64,000 nucleotides of DNA, from contig CAUUCL010000003.1 in the NCBI GenBank assembly GCA_963543845.1, positions 1 through 64,000 of the forward strand, given 5' to 3'. The position numbers and the translations under genes were made by a program. Below the pieces are notes generated by a model that made no database searches, was not told where the DNA came from, and saw only the letters and a list, made by a program, of their open reading frames with translations. Each line of letters begins with the position of its first letter. The stretch's first letter is position 1. This document shows positions 45,147 to 53,314 of the stretch, in pieces. This DNA comes from CAUTNH01 sp963543845. GTDB taxonomy: Bacteria > Bacillota_I > Bacilli_A > Acholeplasmatales > Acholeplasmataceae.

Positions 45147-45175
45147 ATTATAACAAAAATAGCCCAAAAATTCAA
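45147..45175 (-). promoter_or_regulatory. strong promoter of the yaaA-recF-gyrB-gyrA-serS unit
   Basis: Minus strand: TTGAAT (45175-45170), a 17-base spacer, and TATAAT (45152-45147) preceded by TG-T, i.e. a good -35 plus an extended -10. The leader is about 20 bases with AAAGGAAAAAAC as ribosome-binding site. Confidence 0.8.
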
Positions 45176-45303
45176 ATTTAAAGGAAAGATTTTTAAAAAA
45201 TGACATTTATCCCATCTTTTATAAACATCGCAAAAATGGGCATTTTTTAAATTTTAAAAATATTTATTTTTTTATCTTTAAATAGTTGCTTTTTTTATAT
45301 TTG

Positions 45304-45312
45304 TGTTAAAAT
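45304..45312 (+). promoter_or_regulatory. extended -10 promoter of enolase
   Basis: TG-T-TAAAAT with TAAAAT at 45307-45312, TTGCTT at 45286-45291 as a possible -35 (15-base spacer). A second TTAAAAT follows 17 bases later. The ATG is at 45349 after GAAAAAGGAGATATAAAA. Confidence 0.55.
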
Positions 45313-45348
45313 AATGATGTTAAAATAAATGAAAAAGGAGATATAAAA

Positions 45349-46641
45349 ATGCCATTTATTACAGATGTTTATGCAAGAGAAGTTCTTGATTCAAGAGGTA
45401 ATCCAACTGTTGAAGTTGAGGTATATACTGAATCAGGAGCAAAAGGAAGTGCAATTGTTCCATCAGGTGCTTCAACAGGAGTTTTTGAGGCTGTTGAATT
45501 AAGAGATGGAGATAATAAAAGATACCTTGGTAAAGGTGTTTTAAAAGCAGTTGAAAATGTTAATGATGTTATTGCCCCTGAGATTATCGGATGCAATGCA
45601 TTAGAGCAAGTTAGTATTGATAAAATTTTAGTTGAACTTGATGGAACTCCTAATAAAGGTAAACTTGGTGCAAATGCAATTTTAGGTGTTTCTATGGCAG
45701 TTGCAAGAGCAGCAGCTGATTACCTAGGACTTGATTTTTACCGCTATATTGGTGGTATGAATGCTAAAGTTCTACCAGTTCCAATGATGAATATTATAAA
45801 CGGTGGAGCTCATGCTGATAATTCAGTTGACTTCCAAGAATTTATGATTATTCCTGCAAATTTTAAAACTTTTAAAGAAGCTATTCGCTGTGGTGCTGAG
45901 GTTTTCCATAACCTTAAAAAAGTTCTGGCTAAAAAAGGATATGTTACAGCTGTTGGTGATGAAGGTGGATTTGCTCCAAATTTAAAGAGCAATGAAGAAG
46001 CTCTTCAAACAATTGTTGAGGCTATTAAACAAGCAGGATATACTCCTGGAAAAGATGTATTTTTAGCAATGGATGTTGCTGCTAGTGAGTTTTATGATAA
46101 AACTAAAAAAGTTTACAAACTTGAAGGTGAAGGAAAAGAGTATAAAGCTAATGAGTTAGTTGAATTTTATGAAACTCTTATTTCTAAATACCCAATTGTA
46201 TCAATTGAGGATGGTCTTGAACAAGATGACTGGGATGGTTGGAAACTTTTAACTGATAAAATTGGTGATAGAGTTCAACTTGTTGGTGATGATTTATTTG
46301 TTACTAATACAAAAAGATTACAATCAGGAATCGATAAAAAAGTTGCAAACTCAATTTTAATTAAAGTAAACCAAATTGGTACACTTACTGAAACACTAGA
46401 TGCAATTGAACTTGCAAAAACAAATGGCTATACAACAGTTATATCTCACAGAAGTGGTGAATCTGAAGATACTTTAATTGCTGATTTAGCAGTTGCATTA
46501 AATGCTGGTCAAATTAAAACTGGTTCTGCATCAAGAACAGATAGAATTGCTAAGTATAATCAACTTCTAAGAATTGAAGATGAACTTGATGGTACTGGAA
46601 TTTATCGTGGTGTTGAAACATTTAAAAAATTCAAAAAATAA
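45349..46641 (+). CDS. eno: enolase
   Basis: 430-residue enolase, 2-phosphoglycerate to phosphoenolpyruvate; also an RNA-degradosome component in many bacteria. Visible motifs: AREVLDSRGNPTVEVEV, VPSGASTGVFEAVELRDGD (loop 1), KGKLGANAILGVSMA, SIEDGLEQDDWDGW (metal-binding Glu/Asp), QLVGDDLFVTN and VISHRSGESEDT. Standard length and a near-consensus ribosome-binding site, with codon use suggestive of high expression. It is a single gene with its own promoter and terminator. Confidence 0.98.
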   Translation: MPFITDVYAREVLDSRGNPTVEVEVYTESGAKGSAIVPSGASTGVFEAVELRDGDNKRYLGKGVLKAVENVNDVIAPEIIGCNALEQVSIDKILVELDGTPNKGKLGANAILGVSMAVARAAADYLGLDFYRYIGGMNAKVLPVPMMNIINGGAHADNSVDFQEFMIIPANFKTFKEAIRCGAEVFHNLKKVLAKKGYVTAVGDEGGFAPNLKSNEEALQTIVEAIKQAGYTPGKDVFLAMDVAASEFYDKTKKVYKLEGEGKEYKANELVEFYETLISKYPIVSIEDGLEQDDWDGWKLLTDKIGDRVQLVGDDLFVTNTKRLQSGIDKKVANSILIKVNQIGTLTETLDAIELAKTNGYTTVISHRSGESEDTLIADLAVALNAGQIKTGSASRTDRIAKYNQLLRIEDELDGTGIYRGVETFKKFKK

Positions 46642-46651
46642 AAATTAAACT

Positions 46652-46688
46652 AAAAACACCTTAGCTAATTAAAGGCTAAGGTGTTTTT
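46652..46688 (+). terminator. enolase terminator
   Basis: AAAAACACCTTAGC (46652-46665) pairs perfectly with GCTAAGGTGTTTTT (46675-46688), a 14-bp stem with a 9-base loop ending in the T-run. Confidence 0.92.
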
Positions 46689-46702
46689 GTATCATGGATT
46701 TT

Positions 46703-46738
46703 AAAAGCCTTTACCAATTTTCAAAGGTAAAGGCTTTT
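46703..46738 (-). terminator. terminator of the beta-helix protein gene
   Basis: AAAAGCCTTTACC (46703-46715) pairs with GGTAAAGGCTTTT (46726-46738). It stands back to back with the enolase terminator and just after the stop of the minus-strand gene at 46741. Confidence 0.85.
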
Positions 46739-46740
46739 TG

Positions 46741-49095
46741 TTAGTCGTTTATTCTTCCAATTAAATGATAAGGTATACTATTATAATTTTCATTTTCTTT
46801 TGCAATAATGCTATCTTTTTTAATTAAATAATTTCCAATATTAAAATCCTTAAATGATTCTTTTATATCCTTTTTTTCTATATCATATAAATTATTATTT
46901 TTAACTTGCGCATATTTTTTAACAGCATCTGATATTACACCAAGGTGTTTATTTTCAGATACTATAATATTATTTTCAACAAGTCCATTAGGAGTTGCTG
47001 CGCTTTCAGGTTCTTCCTTTTTGTCAAATCCAACCATCTTTGAAATTGCGCTATAATCTGCCATGATGTTATTTTTCATTATCCTAGCACTTTCAGGATC
47101 TTTTATCCAATTTTCATAAAGAGCTTTAGCATCTTTTAAAAGTTTCCATTGTCTAGCATCGGGTGTATTTACATTTTTACTATACCATCCACCAGCAAGT
47201 CCCTCGTATGCTCTTGCATCGTATCTAATTGGATCTTTAGCATTTATAATTGTATTATCATATACTTTGTGCTCTCTTCCTCCGCCAATTAAAAAGCCAT
47301 TTCCTGCTATATTAGATAGCAAGTTGCCATATGCAACCTGGCCTGCTAGGCAATCATCAAAATAAATTCCATTAGATTTAAACTTCTCATTTCCAATATT
47401 AATAATTGCATTATATCTAATTACATTTCCAAAATAACTTAAATTTCTGCCAGAGTAAATAGCTCCTGCATCTGCTGAATTTTTTACTACATCATGAACA
47501 TAATTGTACTCTATTATATGCTCATTGCCAGCATATAAAATACCAGTAAAAGGTGCATCAAATATTTCATTATGCATCACTTTATTTCCAACGCCTAAAA
47601 TACTTACACCTGCAATACCACTTTTAAAGTTTTCACCATAGGCGTGAATATAATTATTTTTTACGATATTATTTTCTAGCCTTAAACCATCTTTTCTAAT
47701 ATCGTTTGTAATATCGCCTTCTTTATAATTTAAATTATTTCCAACAATAATTCCACTTTTACCAACATTTTTAATTTCATTTCCAATAATTAAATTATTC
47801 TTTCCTCTAATTTTAATTCCATCAAAGGCGACATTTTTAATCAGCATGTTGCTAATTGTTATATTGCTTCCATTCATATTTATTCCATTAGATCTGCCGC
47901 ATTTTAAAGTTATTCCATCAATTGTAATATTATTTACACTATCAGATTCAATGATACTTTTTTTAAGTAGTGAAATTGTAACATTGCTATTTTTATTATA
48001 TCCCTCTGGAAAATACATATATAAATTTCCTGTTACTCTATCTATATAATACTCGCCCACCTCGTCAAGTTCTTCAAACACATTATAAACATAATATGAG
48101 CCATTTTCTTTAATTCCATAGGGTGAGCTGTACTTTAAATCAAGCTGTCCTTCAGATTTATTAAAATCTTCAACTGGGCTTGATACATCAGCCCAATCCC
48201 AGTAAAAATATCCATATGTCCAAATACTATTAAGTTTATTAGTTGGTTTTTGCCATTTTTGCATACGGTTTTTCATACCATTATCAACTTTGAATTTTGG
48301 TGGTCTTGGACTTGGTGTACTATTCCAGTTAATAATATCAGGAACATGCTCAGAAGCCTCGCCATAATCAACAATTTTTCCTATTTTAGCAAAATCTTTA
48401 TTAGGATATCTTGCAAGATTTGCCCTTTTTTCATCATAGAAAACCTCGGCTGCAACACCATTATCCTCACCATATTTTCTTCCTTGTGAATATCCGCCAA
48501 TAGCATATAATTTTCCAATAGTTTCAGAATCTATTCCTTTTTCAAAAAGATTAACTACTCTAACATTTTTTCTTGCTTCATCTGTAAGCCTTGCTGCATC
48601 ACTAGAATTTAAATCTTTAAAATCAGATGCTTTAATGCTAACACCACCGTTAAATACTACTTCATCTTTATTGTAGGATGTATAGGTAATTTTATGATTA
48701 TTAGGTAAGTTATCACTGCTGTTAAATGATAACTCTTTTTTAAAGTTATACTCTCCTGCCATAATCGCAACTATAATATCCTTATCTACTTTAGGTGAGT
48801 TTTCTTTAATTAAACTTCTTATTACATCTCTTGCCTTATTTACAGTTTTAAATGGTCTTTCAAAAGAACCATCGTTTTCATCATCACCAGTTTTTGCAGA
48901 TACATAATAATCCGCATTACTTACTGTCTTTTTTGAAGGCTTTTCATATATTGGAAGACCATTAGGATTTAATTTAGGTTTTGGATTAGTCTTTATTATT
49001 CCAAGTAAAATTAAAGAAACTATAACCGCTAAAAGTGCTAGCAATAAAAAAGATATAACTATTATTGTTATTTTATGATTTTTCTTTGATTTCAT
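46741..49095 (-). CDS. membrane-anchored right-handed beta-helix protein, possible glycoside hydrolase
   Basis: 784 residues. An N-terminal membrane anchor (about 9-33, after a basic start) is followed by a short linker and an extracellular domain. It begins ADYYVSAKTGDDENDGSFERPFK (about 61-83), the entry of many secreted beta-helix carbohydrate enzymes (GH141/GH120-like), then shows many PbH1-type coils rich in N/I/G (NNITIDGITLKCG, NGSNITISNMLIKNV, GKNNLIIGNEIKNVG and more, about 385-700). It probably attacks plant or host glycans at the cell surface. The GH family and catalytic acids are not certain. It stands alone between two terminators, on the opposite strand to eno. Confidence 0.7.
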   Translation of the reverse strand: MKSKKNHKITIIVISFLLLALLAVIVSLILLGIIKTNPKPKLNPNGLPIYEKPSKKTVSNADYYVSAKTGDDENDGSFERPFKTVNKARDVIRSLIKENSPKVDKDIIVAIMAGEYNFKKELSFNSSDNLPNNHKITYTSYNKDEVVFNGGVSIKASDFKDLNSSDAARLTDEARKNVRVVNLFEKGIDSETIGKLYAIGGYSQGRKYGEDNGVAAEVFYDEKRANLARYPNKDFAKIGKIVDYGEASEHVPDIINWNSTPSPRPPKFKVDNGMKNRMQKWQKPTNKLNSIWTYGYFYWDWADVSSPVEDFNKSEGQLDLKYSSPYGIKENGSYYVYNVFEELDEVGEYYIDRVTGNLYMYFPEGYNKNSNVTISLLKKSIIESDSVNNITIDGITLKCGRSNGINMNGSNITISNMLIKNVAFDGIKIRGKNNLIIGNEIKNVGKSGIIVGNNLNYKEGDITNDIRKDGLRLENNIVKNNYIHAYGENFKSGIAGVSILGVGNKVMHNEIFDAPFTGILYAGNEHIIEYNYVHDVVKNSADAGAIYSGRNLSYFGNVIRYNAIINIGNEKFKSNGIYFDDCLAGQVAYGNLLSNIAGNGFLIGGGREHKVYDNTIINAKDPIRYDARAYEGLAGGWYSKNVNTPDARQWKLLKDAKALYENWIKDPESARIMKNNIMADYSAISKMVGFDKKEEPESAATPNGLVENNIIVSENKHLGVISDAVKKYAQVKNNNLYDIEKKDIKESFKDFNIGNYLIKKDSIIAKENENYNSIPYHLIGRIND

Positions 49096-49131
49096 AAATT
49101 CTCCTTTTTTTATTTTAATTATATATAACTC

Positions 49132-49157
49132 AAAAACGTGCCAAATGGCACGTTTTT
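49132..49157 (-). terminator. terminator after rpoC
   Basis: AAAAACGTGCCA/TGGCACGTTTTT forms a 12-bp inverted repeat with a minimal AA centre (10 bp plus CAAATG-type loop in practice), with a TTTTT tail on the minus strand. It closes the ribosomal protein/RNA polymerase unit. Confidence 0.88.
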
Positions 49158-49162
49158 AAATT

Positions 49163-52100
49163 TTATTCCTCGTCTAATGAAATATCATTTAAACGATCGT
49201 ATTCATATTTGGTATCTTGAAGTATACCAGTACCAGCTGGAATTAATCCTCCAATAATAACATTTTCCTTAAGTCCACGAAGCTCATCTTTAGCACCACA
49301 AATTGCTGCATCTGTTAAAATTCTTGTTGTCTCTTGGAAAGATGCACTTGATAAAAATGACTCAGATCTTAAAGCGGCTCTTGTAATACCTAAAATTATA
49401 GGTCTTGCAATAGCTGGACGAAGTTTGTTTGTAAAGGCTTTTTTATTTTCCTTTTTATAATCATTTATTGATACTTCAATACCTGATAATAAATTAGTAT
49501 CACCTTCACTTACAACCATCATACGTTTAAGCATTTGTCTTAGGATTATCTCAACGTGTTTATCGCTAATTTCAACACCTTGAGCATAGTAAACTTTTTG
49601 AACTTCTTCAAGAATGTATTTTTGAACTCTTTCAACTGATGTTACTCTTAAAAGTTCTTTTGGATAAATTGAACCTTGAGTTAATTTATCTCCCGCTTTT
49701 ACTTCTTTATTTTTTCTTACAATAACATCAACATTAGCCTCTGTTTTATAAGCGTGTTCTTTGCCTTTTTCATCAGTTATTATGACAGTAGATATTCCCG
49801 TACTATCTTTTTGAATTTCAGAAACTCTACCATTATACTCACTAATTACAGCCTTACCTTTAGGATTTCTTACCTCAAATAATTCTTGAATTCTTGGAAG
49901 ACCTTGGGTAATATCGGCAGCTGAGGCAACACCACCTGTATGGAATGTTCTCATTGTAAGCTGAGTACCTGGCTCACCAATTGATTGAGCTGCAATAACA
50001 CCAACAGCCTCACCAATTTCAACTGGTTTATTATTTGCAAGGTTTCTTCCATAACATTTAGCACAAACACCATACTCAGAATCACATGTTAGATTTGTTC
50101 TAATATAAACACTTTCAATTCCTAATTTCTCAATTAAAATTGCATTATCTTCATCAATCATTTGATTTTTTAAAATTAGAACTTCACCATTTTTAGGATG
50201 GCAAATCTCGCATGCTGCATATCTACCGATTATTCTATCTTTAAGAGGAACTACAATCTTGCCACCGTTATTTTCATCTCTAATAGCAGATACATTTACT
50301 CCTCTTTCAGTATGACAATCATCTTCAACAATTAAAATATCTTGTGATACGTCTACTAATCTTCTTGTTAAATATCCTGATTCAGCAGTTTTTAAAGCTG
50401 TATCAGTTGAACCTTTTCTAGCACCATGGGTAGAGATGAAAAACTCAGAAACTGAAAGTCCTTCTCTAAATGATGCTTTAACTGGAACTTCAATTACATC
50501 ACCCTTAGGGTTGTTCATAAGTCCACGCATACCAGCAAGCTGTGTAAAGTTATTAACATTACCACGGGCACCTGAATCACTCATCATTGTTAAGTGATTA
50601 TCTTTTGGAAGTTCAGCCATTAAACCTGTTTGAATATCGTTTCTTGCTTTCTCCCATACTTTAACAAGTAGACCTTTTCTTTCTGCTTGTGTAAGAAGAC
50701 CCATCTCATAGTTTTCATCAATAACCGCACATTCTTCATCGGCTTTAGTAATTAACTCTTTTTTCTTTGAGTAAACTTTAATATCAGCAAAAGATACAGT
50801 AAAGCCTGCGATTGTTGAATATTTAAATCCTAGATCTTTTAAATTATCTAGCATTTTAGATGTTTCAGCAATTTGATAGCGTTTAAATATTTCAGCAATT
50901 AACATTGATAAGAACTTTTTAGCAAATGGTTTAGGAAGTTTAGTCTCATCAAACTTTTTATAAAAATCCTTTGGATTTCCGCCCTTAGGAAGGAAAAACG
51001 CTGAACTTGGTCCATTTTCTAAATCTTCTTTTGTAGGAGATTCAATAAATGGAAAATCTTTTGGAAGAATTTTATTAAAGATAATTTTTCCAAGTGTTGT
51101 AGATAAGTATTGATCTTGGTATTCCTTTTTGAATTTTGATGAAATTGATGTAGGCTTTATAAATATTCTAGTATGTAAATCAATTAACTTATTCTCATAA
51201 GCAATCTCAGCCTCTTCAACAGATGAGAAAAATTGTCCCTCATTTTTAGAGCCGAATGTTTTTTCATCTTTAGGATTATATGGAGTTTCAATTGTTAGAT
51301 AATAATTACCTAAAACCATATCTTGCGATGGTGTAACAACTGGTTTTCCATCTTTAGGCGATAGGATATTATTACTTGCAAGCATTAAAAGTCTTGCCTC
51401 AGCTTGTGCCTCTGGTGAAAGTGGCACGTGAATTGGCATCTGGTCACCATCAAAGTCAGCGTTAAACGCTGTACATACAAGTGGGTGAAGTCTAATCGCT
51501 TTTCCATCAATTAGTTTTGGCTCGAATGCTTGAATACCCAAGCGGTGAAGAGTTGGGGCACGGTTAAGTAAAATTGGGTGTTCAATAACAACTTCTTCAA
51601 GTGATTGCCAAACATCATCATCCATTGAATCATATTTAGCAACAACATCTTTTCTTTTTTCAATATTTAGCTTTTTTTGTAGTGAATTTAAAACAAATGG
51701 TTTAAATAAAATAATTGCCATCTCACGTGGAATACCAGCTTGATACATTTTTAAATCTGGTCCAACGATAATAACCGAACGGCCTGAATAGTCAACTCTT
51801 TTACCTAAAAGATTTTGTCTAAATCTACCTTGTTTACCACGAAGTAAATCTGAAAGAGATTTTGCAAGACGTTTTTTCTCACCATTTCTAGATGGTGCAT
51901 ATCCTGCTTTCGCATTATCAAAAAGTGAATCAACTGCCATTTGAAGCATACGCTTTTCATTTGTTTGAAGTAAATCAGGAGTAATTCGCATTTTCTTCAT
52001 TTCTTTTAGACGATTGTTTCTATTTATAATTCTGCGATATAAATCATTTAAATCAGTAGTTGCAAATTGTCCTCCATCAAGTGGAACCATTGGACGAAGA

Positions 52101-53314
52101 TCAGGTGCAATTACTGGAATTACATCCATAACCATCCATTCAGGTTTATTATCTGAATTATGGAACATCTCAACTACTTCTAATCTTTTAACAATTTTAT
52201 CTCTTATTTGTTTAGTTGAAACTTTATATTTATGTTTTAAAGTTTCAAGTTCTTTTTCTAAGTCTATCTCTTGAAGTAATCTTTTAATAGCCTCAGCACC
52301 AGTTAATACCTCACATTGGCTATGCGAGAATTTTTCTGATATTCTTGCATAATCATCTTGATCGATTATTTGTTTTTTAGAAAGTGGTGCACTTCCTGGG
52401 TTTATAACAATATATGAATGAAGGTATACAACTTTTTCTAAGTCCTTAACTTTTATACCTAAAAGCATTGCAATTCTTGAAGGGGAATTTTTTAAATACC
52501 AAGTATGAACAATTGGAGCAGCAAGCTCAATATGTCCCATTCTCTCTCTTCTTACAAGTGAATCTGTTATTTCAATTCCACATTTAGGACATACTTGTCC
52601 ACGATTTACACTTGTTTTTTTACCGCAATCACATTGTTGATCTTTAGTAGGTCCAAAAATTCGCTCACAAAAAAGTCCATCTTTTTCTGGTTTAGTAGAA
52701 CGATAGTTAATTGTCTCATGAGTTTTAACCTCACCATATGACCACATTCTAATCTCATCGGGGCTTGCTAATCTAATTTTAAAATGTGAAAATGTTTTAT
52801 TACCAAAACCATCTCTTTTAATATCTTGTTTTATTCTTGTTTGAACATCTATCTCTGCTGATTCTTTTTGATTTTTAATCATCTCATAATGAGCATCATA
52901 ATCATAGTATGACAATGCTGATATTTGGTAAAATTCTAAAACTGCATTTATCTCATCAACATAACCTTTTTCAGTTCTTATAATTGAATAAAGTTCTGAT
53001 CTATTTTTTTGAAGTACACCTAAAAGATCAAATGTCGATTCGATTCCATTATCTTTTAAATGTTTAACTAATTTATCGCTTAAAAGAAGAGATGCTAAAT
53101 TATTAGGAATACAATTAGTTCTTAGTATATCTATTATCTCATCTAATACTGAGGTAGAAATATTGCTGTTTTCAAACATTAGTTTATAGTTAGCAATTGT
53201 GAAGCGATCAGCATTTTCTAATGTATCAATACCAATTAGATGAAATTGATTTTTTGCATCATCGCTAATTTCCAAATTTTGAATAGGAATATCTAATTTT
53301 CTTTCTTTACTCAT
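49163..53314 (-). CDS. rpoC: RNA polymerase beta' subunit with extra N-terminal repeats
   Basis: 1383 residues, against about 1200 in Bacillus. The conserved core starts at about residue 178 (FKIRLASPDEIRMWSYGEV), followed by the zinc finger (CDCGKK...CPKCG), the catalytic NADFDGDQM and the usual C-terminal segments including VIAAQSIGEPGTQLTMRTFH. The added N-terminus is mostly two similar ~55-residue units: LEISDDAKNQFHLIGIDTL... (14-69) and LLLSDKLVKHLKDNGIEST... (77-131), then a linker. Each follows the L-LS-x-N-x-L-x-GI-T pattern of the alpha-subunit C-terminal domain. The ATG overlaps the rpoB stop by one base, and no internal start near residue 170 has a good ribosome-binding site that I noticed. 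Confidence 0.95.
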   Translation of the reverse strand: MSKERKLDIPIQNLEISDDAKNQFHLIGIDTLENADRFTIANYKLMFENSNISTSVLDEIIDILRTNCIPNNLASLLLSDKLVKHLKDNGIESTFDLLGVLQKNRSELYSIIRTEKGYVDEINAVLEFYQISALSYYDYDAHYEMIKNQKESAEIDVQTRIKQDIKRDGFGNKTFSHFKIRLASPDEIRMWSYGEVKTHETINYRSTKPEKDGLFCERIFGPTKDQQCDCGKKTSVNRGQVCPKCGIEITDSLVRRERMGHIELAAPIVHTWYLKNSPSRIAMLLGIKVKDLEKVVYLHSYIVINPGSAPLSKKQIIDQDDYARISEKFSHSQCEVLTGAEAIKRLLQEIDLEKELETLKHKYKVSTKQIRDKIVKRLEVVEMFHNSDNKPEWMVMDVIPVIAPDLRPMVPLDGGQFATTDLNDLYRRIINRNNRLKEMKKMRITPDLLQTNEKRMLQMAVDSLFDNAKAGYAPSRNGEKKRLAKSLSDLLRGKQGRFRQNLLGKRVDYSGRSVIIVGPDLKMYQAGIPREMAIILFKPFVLNSLQKKLNIEKRKDVVAKYDSMDDDVWQSLEEVVIEHPILLNRAPTLHRLGIQAFEPKLIDGKAIRLHPLVCTAFNADFDGDQMPIHVPLSPEAQAEARLLMLASNNILSPKDGKPVVTPSQDMVLGNYYLTIETPYNPKDEKTFGSKNEGQFFSSVEEAEIAYENKLIDLHTRIFIKPTSISSKFKKEYQDQYLSTTLGKIIFNKILPKDFPFIESPTKEDLENGPSSAFFLPKGGNPKDFYKKFDETKLPKPFAKKFLSMLIAEIFKRYQIAETSKMLDNLKDLGFKYSTIAGFTVSFADIKVYSKKKELITKADEECAVIDENYEMGLLTQAERKGLLVKVWEKARNDIQTGLMAELPKDNHLTMMSDSGARGNVNNFTQLAGMRGLMNNPKGDVIEVPVKASFREGLSVSEFFISTHGARKGSTDTALKTAESGYLTRRLVDVSQDILIVEDDCHTERGVNVSAIRDENNGGKIVVPLKDRIIGRYAACEICHPKNGEVLILKNQMIDEDNAILIEKLGIESVYIRTNLTCDSEYGVCAKCYGRNLANNKPVEIGEAVGVIAAQSIGEPGTQLTMRTFHTGGVASAADITQGLPRIQELFEVRNPKGKAVISEYNGRVSEIQKDSTGISTVIITDEKGKEHAYKTEANVDVIVRKNKEVKAGDKLTQGSIYPKELLRVTSVERVQKYILEEVQKVYYAQGVEISDKHVEIILRQMLKRMMVVSEGDTNLLSGIEVSINDYKKENKKAFTNKLRPAIARPIILGITRAALRSESFLSSASFQETTRILTDAAICGAKDELRGLKENVIIGGLIPAGTGILQDTKYEYDRLNDISLDEE

